Origin: Bacteroidales bacterium
GTDB taxonomy: Bacteria; Bacteroidota; Bacteroidia; Bacteroidales; Muribaculaceae
Assembly: GCA_021205635.1 (NCBI GenBank)
Contig: JAJPXC010000154.1
Coordinates: 1-37,499 of the forward strand
DNA: 37,499 nt
Reading direction: 5' to 3'
The stretch's first letter is position 1. The number at the start of each line of letters is the position of its first letter. Shown one piece after another: positions 16,060 through 23,979 of the stretch. The notes under the pieces were generated by a model. It did not search any database. It saw only the letters and a program-made list of their open reading frames with translations, and was not told where the DNA came from. Made by a program: the position numbers and the translations under genes.

Positions 16060-17339
16060 TGGTTCAATGTGTTTTGGAGTGAATATTGCGCTTTGAGCAT
16101 CTCTATGTAGTGACTTTCGGCGGCGATGATGGCGTTGCGTTCGTCGGTGATACGCAAGAGCAGGTCGGTAGGCTCTACAATGCCCTCGCTGAGACGCGCC
16201 TCGGACGCCATTCTTACGCGTTGGCGCAGGGCCACAATCTCATCGTCGGCCTTCGATATGGCGATAAGTCGCTGGATGTCGGCACGTTGCTGGGATGCTT
16301 GGAGGGAGGTGTTGAACTGGAACACGTCCTTGGCCACATCTAGCCGTTGGCGTTGAGCTTGGATTTGGGAGAGACGCCCTTTGCGTGTATATAATTCCCC
16401 GATTGACCAAGAGGCTGACAATCCAATGGTTGCGCCCCATTTGGGGTCGCGGTTGATCATCGCCTCCATGAAGTTGGCCCCGGGATAACCCCATGATCCT
16501 TGGGCAAAGGCCCCGATTGTGGGAAGCAGGGAGGCTTTCACTTGCCGTTCTTGGGCGTTGAGTGAGGATTGCCGAGCGTCAAGCAGTTGCCATTCAGGGC
16601 GCTGGGCGGCGGAATCGTCGCCAGGGAGGAGGAGTTGTGAGGGGATTTCGAGGGTTTCTTGGCCGTCGGTGCCGAGATACAGGCCCAACACCTTGCGATA
16701 GGCGGCGATAGTGGCTGTCACCGAGGCTATTTGCTGGCGTGTGGAAAGCAGGTCGACGGCGATTGCGTCGGCATCGGAGAGCATGGCGGCTCCGTTGGCT
16801 ACCAAGGTGTTAACGCGGTCGAGATTGGCTTGCAAGAGTGTGTCGGTCTGCTCGAGCGTGGCCTTTTGCCTCTCCATGAGCAGGATAGAAAAGAACAGGT
16901 CGTCGATACGTGAGCGCAAGTTGTAGAGGTCGACCTCATTGGATAGGGCATCCTCGCGGCTTTGTGCCTTGATCATCTCTTTTGATGCGGATATGCGGCC
17001 GCCGTCATAGATGGTTTGGGTTACGTCGAGGGTCGCTTTATATTGGAAGTGGCCCACGCCACGGAGGTTTAGACCCCTTTGCTGAAGCATCTCGCTAAGA
17101 ACGTCGGGATATGAGGCCACAGTGGATTGCCACACGCCCTGGGTGCCGAGGGTGGGCTGGGGGAGCCATGCCTTTTGGGCGTTGCTGAGGTTGTACTTTT
17201 GGGTTAGCTCAATCAACTGGTAATCACGCACAAGCGGGTAACGCTCGGTTGCCAGCATACGAGCCTCGTCTAGAGTGAGGGCTGAACAGGGCGCAACACC
17301 GAGCACAACCATGGTCAACACGATCAAAAGCGGTCTCAT
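16056..17339 (-). CDS. TolC-family outer membrane efflux protein
   Basis: A 427-residue protein with a Sec signal peptide (MRPLLIVLTMVVLGVAPCSA, cut near residue 20), then the usual OEP repeat starting LTLDEARMLATERYPLVRDY. Two halves of long helices with strand segments can be followed: a first with YNLRSRIDDLFFSILLMERQ, a second beginning PEWQLLDARQSSLNAQERQV and running through GAFAQGSWGYPG. The length is normal for the family. It follows the TetR gene with a 4-nt overlap and precedes the adaptor lipoprotein, so the whole exporter from cytoplasm to outer membrane is encoded in one transcript. Confidence 0.91.
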   Translation of the reverse strand: MRPLLIVLTMVVLGVAPCSALTLDEARMLATERYPLVRDYQLIELTQKYNLSNAQKAWLPQPTLGTQGVWQSTVASYPDVLSEMLQQRGLNLRGVGHFQYKATLDVTQTIYDGGRISASKEMIKAQSREDALSNEVDLYNLRSRIDDLFFSILLMERQKATLEQTDTLLQANLDRVNTLVANGAAMLSDADAIAVDLLSTRQQIASVTATIAAYRKVLGLYLGTDGQETLEIPSQLLLPGDDSAAQRPEWQLLDARQSSLNAQERQVKASLLPTIGAFAQGSWGYPGANFMEAMINRDPKWGATIGLSASWSIGELYTRKGRLSQIQAQRQRLDVAKDVFQFNTSLQASQQRADIQRLIAISKADDEIVALRQRVRMASEARLSEGIVEPTDLLLRITDERNAIIAAESHYIEMLKAQYSLQNTLNQ

Positions 17340-17992
17340 GGCTCAATACGTTTTCTTATGGTTAACAGGTTTTCCTCCAAGCGTTTGTCAAGGTATTCTT
17401 GAAGTTGTAGTGAGGCTATCATGGAGGCTGGTTCGGCAAAGGCCACGGAGGTGAGGTTGAGCGCCAGGATGTCTATAAAGAGGGTCATCATGTCGATGGG
17501 AACAATCTCGCCACGCTTAACGGCCTCGTCCACTTGGGCGTTGAACTGGGCCATCATGGATGTGAGGAGGTTTTTGACGCTACCAAACCATCCGTCCAAC
17601 CTCCCAGGGTCCTGACGGTATTCGGTGAGCAGGAGCATAGGCAGGCGATAATTGACCTTAACAAACTCAAAATGGCGGCGTGCGGCGCTCAGGATTCGCT
17701 CCTTGATGGGGGCGTGGTCCTCCAAGAGCGTTGCGAATACCTTGGTGGCCATCTCACTGAGTTTGTCGTGGCAAATGCGCTCAAAGAGAGCCTCTTTTGT
17801 GCGAAAATAGTAGTGAAGCATCGAATGGGTAACACCGGCGGCGGCGGCGATGGTGGTGGTGCGTGCCCCGGCGAAACCTTTCTTAATAAACTCGTTCTCG
17901 GCGGCAAGAAGGATGGCATGCTCACGATCGGACAACTCAGCAGACTCTTGACTGGGGATGTTGGCGGCAGTTTTAGCGGTTAATTCATCCAT
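17336..17992 (-). CDS. TetR-family repressor of the efflux operon (CecR-like)
   Basis: A 218-residue protein when begun at the ATG at 17992 (MDELTAK). The frame extends to a TTG at 18028, but that codon lies within the probable operator, so the ATG is preferred. The N-terminal helix-turn-helix is clear: ILLAAENEFIKKGFAGARTT, then TIAAAAGVTHSMLHYYFRTK and EALFERI. The C-terminal ligand domain is helical and divergent, and ends with LLTIRKRIEP. It is the first gene of the efflux operon (4-nt overlap with tolC), as with CecR upstream of YbhGFSR in enterobacteria. A 15-bp palindrome between promoter and start suggests autoregulation of the operon. Confidence 0.9.
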   Translation of the reverse strand: MDELTAKTAANIPSQESAELSDREHAILLAAENEFIKKGFAGARTTTIAAAAGVTHSMLHYYFRTKEALFERICHDKLSEMATKVFATLLEDHAPIKERILSAARRHFEFVKVNYRLPMLLLTEYRQDPGRLDGWFGSVKNLLTSMMAQFNAQVDEAVKRGEIVPIDMMTLFIDILALNLTSVAFAEPASMIASLQLQEYLDKRLEENLLTIRKRIEP

Positions 17993-18021
17993 AAGGGTGA
18001 CAATCAATGTGATAAAATCGA

Positions 18022-18036
18022 TAAACAAATTGTTTA
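18022..18036. promoter_or_regulatory. Probable TetR operator
   Basis: TAAACAAATTGTTTA is a perfect 15-bp palindrome centred on 18029. The nonamer AAATTGTTT at 18027-18035 recurs at 18039-18047, 12 bp away. Both sit just downstream of the -7 box at 18052, where a bound repressor would block initiation or clearance. Confidence 0.6.
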
Positions 18037-18051
18037 ATAAATTGTTTGCCG

Positions 18052-18059
18052 CAAAGGTA
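18052..18059 (-). promoter_or_regulatory. -7 box (TACCTTTG) for the efflux operon
   Basis: TACCTTTG on the minus strand, 59 bp before the preferred ATG of the TetR gene at 17992. It makes the TTG at 18028 unlikely as a start. Confidence 0.65.
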
Positions 18060-18129
18060 CAACAAAACTCCTAATCTGCCAAATTAAAATTCACCATTAC
18101 AGCAGATCGACGTAGAATTTAGATCGGAT

Positions 18130-19314
18130 TTAATCCAAATGCAGAGTGTGGAGGGCTGCAAGGCGGAGGCGTTGCTTGGCCACTGATGGGGATAATGGCT
18201 CGTCGGGGAGGAACTTGTCGCAGGGAATTACTTGGCCACGAGGGACTCGGCCCCCAAACCTCCGCAGCGGGGGGTTACCATCCGGATGCCCGCGCCCCCT
18301 GTTTCGGGAGGCTTGGGCGCCCTTGACCATGCCTGGCAGAATGTAAAGTGGGATTTGGTGATGCTGGCAGTGACGCATTAGAGTGCCGACAACTTTGCCG
18401 GCTGAGGATTGCTCGTCGAGACATCCCTCGCCGGTGATGACGATGGTGCCGTCAACCACTTCGCGGAAGATGCCGTAAGCCTTGACCATCTCATCTGCTC
18501 CAAGCGAGGCTGGAGCCCCAACTACCCGTTGCAAGGCGAATCCCACGCCTCCACCAGCGCCTGATATCTCCCTTTCTACATATTCGGGCATGGATGTCAC
18601 CTCCCAAGAGTGAAGCAGCTTGCGCAACTTCACCAAATCTTCCTCTTTAACGCCCTTCTGAGGCGCGAAGGTGAGCGAGGATATACCGTCGTTGTTCCAT
18701 AACGGCGCCTGCACGTCGCTAATGGCTCGTATGCGGGTTGCAAGTATTTGATAATCAGTGGGTGGATCTATCATTTGCACTTTATCCAATTCCACAGGAA
18801 GGATAGGAGTAGAAAACCGCGTGCCCGGTCTTCCCAAGAACCTCCAACCCAAGCCTTGCAGCAACCCAGAGCCTCCGTCAATGGTTACCGTACCACCTAC
18901 ACATACGTTCAACACTACCCTGGGGTCACTGTCCAGAATCTTGCGGATAGCCACGCCCAAGCCATAGGATGAACTTTGCCAAGGTTGCAAGTCCCCTTTG
19001 ACCGTATCGTGCCCGATTACGCTTGCCGAGTCGATAAACGCCTCGCCGGAAACCGGGTTTTGCCACCACGGGGCCGTGGTGGGTGCGCCCAAGGGGTTGA
19101 GGGTTTCCACCTCACGCATAAGGGTCGCTCCGTGCAATCGTCCGAGCAAGGCGGCTGTTCCCTCGCCACCGTCGGCCATGGGTGCCAACAGTACATCATA
19201 CTCCGCAGCTTGCGGGCGAATGGCGTCGGCGATCACCATGGCGGCCTCCATAGCGGTCATCGTGCCCCGATATTTGTCGGGACAAATCCAAATGGCGGGT
19301 TGGGTTGTTTTCAT
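18130..19314 (-). CDS. Glycerate kinase (GlxK/GarK family) with repeat-derived insert
   Basis: A 394-residue protein from the ATG at 19314 (MKTTQPAIWICPDKYRGTMT); the open frame continues upstream but lacks conservation there. Family hallmarks: CPDKYRGTMTAMEAA near the N-terminus, APMADGGEGTAALL (about 45-58), NVCVGGTVTIDGGSGLLQGLGW (split motif, about 136-157), and GAGGGVGFAL in the second half. It would phosphorylate D-glycerate with ATP. Near the C-terminus the expected helix after GMVKGAQ is replaced by an Arg/Gly/Pro-rich stretch (SRNRGRGHPDGNPPLRRFGG, then RVPRGQ). That stretch coincides with a GC-rich repeat (18231-18320) and so may impair or merely decorate the enzyme. It is divergent from the 5'-nucleotidase gene. 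Confidence 0.85.
   Translation of the reverse strand: MKTTQPAIWICPDKYRGTMTAMEAAMVIADAIRPQAAEYDVLLAPMADGGEGTAALLGRLHGATLMREVETLNPLGAPTTAPWWQNPVSGEAFIDSASVIGHDTVKGDLQPWQSSSYGLGVAIRKILDSDPRVVLNVCVGGTVTIDGGSGLLQGLGWRFLGRPGTRFSTPILPVELDKVQMIDPPTDYQILATRIRAISDVQAPLWNNDGISSLTFAPQKGVKEEDLVKLRKLLHSWEVTSMPEYVEREISGAGGGVGFALQRVVGAPASLGADEMVKAYGIFREVVDGTIVITGEGCLDEQSSAGKVVGTLMRHCQHHQIPLYILPGMVKGAQASRNRGRGHPDGNPPLRRFGGRVPRGQVIPCDKFLPDEPLSPSVAKQRLRLAALHTLHLD
18231..18320. repeat. Family 1-like GC-rich repeat, copy E (inside glycerate kinase)
   Basis: The stretch TTGGCCACGAGGGACTCG then GCCCCCAA aligns with copy C's TTGACCCGCAGGGCACTCG and ACCGCCAA, and encodes FGGRVPRG against LGGRVPCG. The rest (to 18320) is a further GC-rich, partly palindromic stretch not seen in the other copies. 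Confidence 0.55.
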
Positions 19315-19362
19315 ATTAACTGCAAAATTAACAAAAATCCCACATGATTCGCAAAAATTGAG

Positions 19363-19370
19363 TACCTTTG
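19363..19370 (+). promoter_or_regulatory. -7 box (TACCTTTG) for the 5'-nucleotidase gene
   Basis: TACCTTTG on the plus strand, 26 bp before the ATG at 19397. It decides the start: the long frame upstream (to 18998) lies before this promoter and inside the divergent gene. Confidence 0.65.
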
Positions 19371-19396
19371 GGGAAACAAACATAAACACAACGCCC

Positions 19397-20887
19397 ATGA
19401 AAGCCCTAACCCTCACACTGCTTCTAGCAGCCGCCGCATCCTCGATGTGTCAGGCTCAACGACTGGTGCTGCTACACACCAACGATACCCACTCCCAAAT
19501 CGACCCCACCGACTCCAACGAGGGTGGAGCCCTGCGACGCAAAGTGCTGATCGACAGCGTGCGTGCCGTGGAGCCTAACGTGCGACTGATTGACGCTGGC
19601 GACGCCGTGCAAGGCACACTCTTCTTCAATCTCTACAAGGGGGAGGCCGAGCACAAGGTAATGAATCTGCTCGGTTACGACCTCGCCATACTCGGCAACC
19701 ACGATTTCGACAACGGAATCAATCGCCTGGCCGAGAACATAGCAACCGATTCAGCCACGTGGATTACCACCAATTACGACCTTCGCGACACCCCGCTCGA
19801 CCCTTACTTCGTGCCTTATGTCGTGGAGGAGATTGACGGCAAGAAAGTAGGATTCATTGGTATCAACCTCGACCCCAAGGGGATGATTTCTGACGGCAAC
19901 TACGACGGACTGGTCTACCTCGACCCCTATGAGGCCGCCAACGCCACGGCTTGGAGCCTGAAACACAACGAGCGTTGCGACGCCGTTGTCGCCATCACCC
20001 ATCTTGGCTACGACGTGGTGGGGCAGCCCGACGACCTCGGCCTTGCCGCCTCGAGCAAGGATATCGACTTGATTATCGGTGGCCACAGCCACACGTTGAT
20101 CAACCCCGCCGACGGCAAAGTGGCCTACCGTGTACCTAATGCCTTGGGCGACACCATCACCGTGACGCAAGTGGGCAAAAGCGGGAAATTCCTCGGCCAA
20201 TCCACCATCGACCTTGCCTCAGGCGACGTCGATTACAAGATAATCCACGTTGACAGCCGCCTCGACTCCCTAATCAAGCCTGAATGGGTGGAGGTGATCG
20301 CTCCCTACCGATATGGAGTGGATTCACTGATGAACGTGAAGGTATCCTCAACTCCCATAGCGCTTGAATCCGACGGCCAGCGGCTGCCCAATTTCCTTGC
20401 CGATTTCGTCGTGGACAAGGCCCAAAAACTCACCTCGAAGCCTATCGACCTTGGCCTGATCAACCGCGGGGGCATCCGTCGCTCCCTGCCCAAGGGTAAC
20501 ATCTCCGAGGGGCAAATTATGACCATGTTGCCGTTTGACAACTCGGTTACGGTTATAGAAGTGAAGGGTAGCGACCTTGCCGAGGCCCTCGCAATCCTCG
20601 CCGAGAGCAATGCCGCAGCAATAAGCAAAAACGGGTCAATCCAAACGGGCAAAACCAAGGACCAAACCCAAGAATACATCGGCGGAGAGCCTATCGACCC
20701 TGACAAGACCTACACTGTGGCCACCATCGATTACCTTGCCAACGGTGGCGACTATGCCGCTCCGCTTAAGAAAGCCACGGTAACCGCCAAGAGCGACCAA
20801 ATCCTGTGGGCCGACCTACTCGACTACCTGCGCCACGACCTCCGCGGCAAGCCCCTGAAAACCGACGCCACCCAGCGAATCAAATAA
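19397..20887 (+). CDS. Secreted bifunctional metallophosphatase/5'-nucleotidase
   Basis: A 496-residue exported enzyme. Signal peptide MKALTLTLLLAAAASSMCQA, cut before Gln21 or lipid-anchored at Cys18. The metallophosphoesterase domain has all metal motifs: LLHTNDTHSQ (Asp30, His32), DAGD (Asp67), GNHDFDNG (Asn101-His102), ITHLGYD and GGHSHT. The C-terminal 5_nucleotid_C domain begins near residue 310 with LPNFLADFVVDKAQ, followed by GLINRGGIRRSLPKG and LPFDNSVTVIEVKG, and includes the substrate-stacking region near YTVATIDYLANGGDY. Role: dephosphorylating periplasmic nucleotides for salvage. A downstream GH3 gene follows after 51 bp on the same strand. Upstream extension is ruled out by the promoter at 19363. 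Confidence 0.92.
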   Translation: MKALTLTLLLAAAASSMCQAQRLVLLHTNDTHSQIDPTDSNEGGALRRKVLIDSVRAVEPNVRLIDAGDAVQGTLFFNLYKGEAEHKVMNLLGYDLAILGNHDFDNGINRLAENIATDSATWITTNYDLRDTPLDPYFVPYVVEEIDGKKVGFIGINLDPKGMISDGNYDGLVYLDPYEAANATAWSLKHNERCDAVVAITHLGYDVVGQPDDLGLAASSKDIDLIIGGHSHTLINPADGKVAYRVPNALGDTITVTQVGKSGKFLGQSTIDLASGDVDYKIIHVDSRLDSLIKPEWVEVIAPYRYGVDSLMNVKVSSTPIALESDGQRLPNFLADFVVDKAQKLTSKPIDLGLINRGGIRRSLPKGNISEGQIMTMLPFDNSVTVIEVKGSDLAEALAILAESNAAAISKNGSIQTGKTKDQTQEYIGGEPIDPDKTYTVATIDYLANGGDYAAPLKKATVTAKSDQILWADLLDYLRHDLRGKPLKTDATQRIK

Positions 20888-20904
20888 CACTAATTTACGC
20901 CTTC

Positions 20905-20928
20905 GTTATCACGTTATTACGTTATTAC
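20905..20928. repeat. Tandem octamer GTTATYAC x3
   Basis: GTTATCAC, GTTATTAC, GTTATTAC in direct succession in the 51-bp gap before the GH3 gene. It ends 10 bp before the ATG. Confidence 0.7.
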
Positions 20929-20938
20929 GATTAGAATC

Positions 20939-23872
20939 ATGAAGCCCCTGAAATTCCTAATAGCCTCCATCCTGCTGGCTTCCATCCCAGCCTCGGCCGT
21001 CACCCCCAAGATATTAACCAAGGTGGACGAGAGAGCCTGCAACCACTGGGTGGATTCAGTATACAACTCCCTGAGCCTCCACGACCGCATCGCCCAACTG
21101 TTCGTCCCCATGGTCAACCCCAACGGCGACAAAGCCAAAGGGGAGCTGAAACTATTGGTTGAAACTAACCACGTGGGTGGACTCCTGTTCAATCGTTCTT
21201 CTCTCGCCCGAATGGCCGATATGACCGCCTACGCCCAGAGCATGGCCACGATTCCGTTGCTGATCACATTCGACGGCGAGTGGGGACTGGCTATGCGCAT
21301 CGACGAGGCCCCGCGATTCCCCTACAACATGGCCTTGGGGGCAATCGCCAACGAGCGACTGCTCTACGACTACGGCCGTGAGGTAGCCCGCGAGTGTCAG
21401 GCGATAGGAGTACACGTCAACTTCGCTCCCGACCTTGATGTCAACACCAACCCTGCCAACCCAGTGATTGGCTACCGATCATTCGGAGAGAGTCCACAAA
21501 GGGTAGGGGCCTTAGGCTCGGCCTACTCCCAAGGGCTGGAAAGTGGTGGCGTGCTGTCGGTATCCAAGCACTTCCCCGGCCACGGCGACACCTCCACCGA
21601 TTCCCACAAGGAGCTACCCACCGTCACCCATTCCTTAAAGCAGATGGAGAGCGACGACATCGCCCCGTTCAAGCGCTACGTGGGCGAGGGACTGGGTGGA
21701 GTGATGGTTGGACACCTGAACGTCCCCGCCCTTGACCCCTCGGGCACTCCCGCGTCGCTGTCCAAGAAAATCACCCCCGACTATCTCAAGAACAAATTGG
21801 GATTCGAGGGGCTGGTTTTCACCGATGCCTTGGCGATGAAAGGAGCCCACACTCCGGGTAAGAACAACTGCGTGGTGGCCCTGCAAGCTGGTGCCGACAT
21901 CCTGCTCAGCTCCGAGGCACCAATCTCGGATATCAAGGCGGTGGAGCAGGCCGTGAAGGACGGTAAAATCCCCGCCAAGATGATTGAGGAGCGCTGCAAG
22001 AAGGTGCTTACATTTAAATATGCCCTCGGCCTCAACAAGCCCCAAACCATCAACACCGCCAACCTCGAACGTGTAATCAACTCACCGCAAGCCGACGCCA
22101 TCAATCGCCGCCTGGCGGCTGCCTGCATCACCTGCATCCGCAACGATAACGACATTCTTCCGATTCCCGATACCCGCGACGTGGCCGTGGTCAACATCGG
22201 CAACAAATCAACCGACAATGCCTTCACCCAGTATTGCGGTAAGTATGCCCAAGCCACTGTCTACAACAACCAGGGCTCGCAATTCTCGGCCGAGAAGGTA
22301 AGGAAAATCCTTGCCCACGAGTATGTGATAATAGGTGTATTCGACGATTCCGCTGTGTCCCGCGAAACTCTTGCCCAGTTCACAAAAGCCAAGAACGTCA
22401 TCCCCGTCTTCTTTATGTCGGCGTTGAAGATGGGCAAATTCGCAACGCAAGTGAAGAACTTCCCCACGCTCATCCTCGCTGGCGACGACACCCCCTACCT
22501 GCGTGAATACGCCGCCCAAGCCGTGTTTGGTGGCATCAACGTCACAGGTCGCCTGCCCGTCAACCTCAAAGGCATCGCTCCGCTTGGCTCAGGGGTGAAA
22601 ATCCAAAAGAAGCGCCTCGGATACACATCCCCCGAGGTTGAGGGCGTGGCACCTTGGCTTGCCGACAGCATCGACGCTATTATGGCACAAGGGATCAAAA
22701 CCAAGGCTTTCCCCGGCGGACAAGTGCTGATTGCCAAGGGTGACAACGTCATTTTCAACAAGAATTACGGCACGCTTGACTTCAAATCGCCCACTCCCGT
22801 CACCGACGCTACCATCTACGACCTCGCCTCGGTTTCCAAGGCCACAGGTACCCTCCCGGGCATCATGAAAGCCTTCGACACGGGGCTGATCAAGCTCGAC
22901 GACAAGGCCTCCAAGTACATCCCCGGACTGCGTGGCACCGACAAGGAGAACATCACCGTGCGGCAGCTCCTCTACCACGAGAGTGGCATGCCTGCGTCGT
23001 TGAACATGTACCAAATGATGATGGATACGGCCACTTACACAGGCCCCCTCATAACCGGCAAGCCCACCAAAACCAACACCGTCAAAATCGCCAACAAATC
23101 CTACGGCAACGCCTCGGCCAAGCGCCGCACCGACATCGCATCGTCCACCCGCACTGATAAATTCCCCATCGAAATCGCCAAAGGCTTCTGGGTGGGCCCC
23201 GCAACCTACGACTCCATCATGGCACGCATCTACAACGCCAAGTTGCGTCCCAACACCTCCTATAATTACTCTTGCCTCAACTTTGCCCTGCTCGCCGACG
23301 CTGAGCAACACGTCACGGGCGAGAGTCACGACAAATACGTGGGTCGCACCATCTTCGAGCCATTGGAGATGTACCGTACGGTCTACCGCCCATTGGACCA
23401 CTTCCCCGTAACCGACATCGCCCCGACCGAGAACGACACCTATCTGCGCCGACAGACAGTCCGCGGATACGTCCATGACGAGTTGGCAGCCATGTCGGGA
23501 GGCGTGCAAGGCAACGCTGGGCTGTTCTCCACCGCCAACGACCTTGTCAAGCTATGCCGAATGTATCTCCAAGGGGGAGAGTACGCGGGCAACCGTGTGT
23601 TATCCGAGGCCACTGTCAAGAATTTCACCACCTCCCGCAGCGAATCAGGCCGACGCGGATTGGGTTTCGACATCACCTCGCCTACCGACAGCGAAACCAA
23701 GCTTTACGGCCACACAGGCTTCACCGGCACCTGCTTCTGGATTGACCCCGAAACCGACCTCATCTACATCTTCCTGAGCAACCGCGTCAACCCTACCCGC
23801 GACAACGCCGCTTTCTCCCGCCTCAACGCCCGCACCCGTATCCTCGATTACATCTACCAAGCCATGGAGTAA
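20939..23872 (+). CDS. GH3 beta-N-acetylhexosaminidase fused to a serine beta-lactamase-like domain
   Basis: A 977-residue exported fusion. Signal peptide MKPLKFLIASILLASIPASA. GH3 half (about 35-370): NagZ-type loop KHFPGHGDTSTDSH (210-223; Asp221-His223 form the acid/base dyad) and nucleophile Asp296 in FTDALAMKGA. A GH3 C-terminal-like domain follows (about 390-560). The last part (about 580-977) is a class C/EstB-like beta-lactamase fold: SVSK (Ser631, Lys634), YNYSCLN (775-781), and HTG (925-927). Family knowledge: NagZ cleaves GlcNAc-anhMurNAc; in Bacteroidetes this fusion is common and the second domain may be an esterase or peptidase acting on the same muropeptide. A family 2 repeat starts at its stop codon. 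Confidence 0.92.
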   Translation: MKPLKFLIASILLASIPASAVTPKILTKVDERACNHWVDSVYNSLSLHDRIAQLFVPMVNPNGDKAKGELKLLVETNHVGGLLFNRSSLARMADMTAYAQSMATIPLLITFDGEWGLAMRIDEAPRFPYNMALGAIANERLLYDYGREVARECQAIGVHVNFAPDLDVNTNPANPVIGYRSFGESPQRVGALGSAYSQGLESGGVLSVSKHFPGHGDTSTDSHKELPTVTHSLKQMESDDIAPFKRYVGEGLGGVMVGHLNVPALDPSGTPASLSKKITPDYLKNKLGFEGLVFTDALAMKGAHTPGKNNCVVALQAGADILLSSEAPISDIKAVEQAVKDGKIPAKMIEERCKKVLTFKYALGLNKPQTINTANLERVINSPQADAINRRLAAACITCIRNDNDILPIPDTRDVAVVNIGNKSTDNAFTQYCGKYAQATVYNNQGSQFSAEKVRKILAHEYVIIGVFDDSAVSRETLAQFTKAKNVIPVFFMSALKMGKFATQVKNFPTLILAGDDTPYLREYAAQAVFGGINVTGRLPVNLKGIAPLGSGVKIQKKRLGYTSPEVEGVAPWLADSIDAIMAQGIKTKAFPGGQVLIAKGDNVIFNKNYGTLDFKSPTPVTDATIYDLASVSKATGTLPGIMKAFDTGLIKLDDKASKYIPGLRGTDKENITVRQLLYHESGMPASLNMYQMMMDTATYTGPLITGKPTKTNTVKIANKSYGNASAKRRTDIASSTRTDKFPIEIAKGFWVGPATYDSIMARIYNAKLRPNTSYNYSCLNFALLADAEQHVTGESHDKYVGRTIFEPLEMYRTVYRPLDHFPVTDIAPTENDTYLRRQTVRGYVHDELAAMSGGVQGNAGLFSTANDLVKLCRMYLQGGEYAGNRVLSEATVKNFTTSRSESGRRGLGFDITSPTDSETKLYGHTGFTGTCFWIDPETDLIYIFLSNRVNPTRDNAAFSRLNARTRILDYIYQAME

Positions 23873-23908
23873 CGTATGCTCAGCCTAGGGGGCCGGTCTT
23901 GGACGGCC
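23872..23908. repeat. GC-rich repeat, family 2, copy 1 (at GH3 stop codon)
   Basis: Shares ACGTATGC, AGCCT and TCTTGGACGGCC, in the same order and nearly the same spacing, with the copy at 29436-29474. GGCCG and CGGCC form arms around GTCTTGGA. The shared sequence begins with the last base of the TAA stop. Confidence 0.65.
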
Positions 23909-23930
23909 ATCACCAGATGAGGACAAAAAA

Positions 23931-23954
23931 GGCATCTCTGAAAGTGGAGATGCC
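23931..23954. terminator. Hairpin terminator between convergent genes
   Basis: GGCATCTC (23931-23938) pairs with GAGATGCC (23947-23954), with a run of six A on the left (T on the minus strand) and TTTG on the right. It suits both the GH3 gene (+) and the zinc-ribbon gene (-). Confidence 0.8.
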
Positions 23955-23979
23955 TTTGTAAATAATATTCTAGCAGAAA

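Noticed and set aside
17993-18028. TTG start of the TetR gene
   Set aside because: The codon is within the 15-bp palindrome close to the predicted transcription start; the ATG at 17992 is better placed.
18998-19396. N-terminal extension of the 5'-nucleotidase
   Set aside because: It precedes the promoter box at 19363, runs antisense to glycerate kinase, and would bury the signal peptide.
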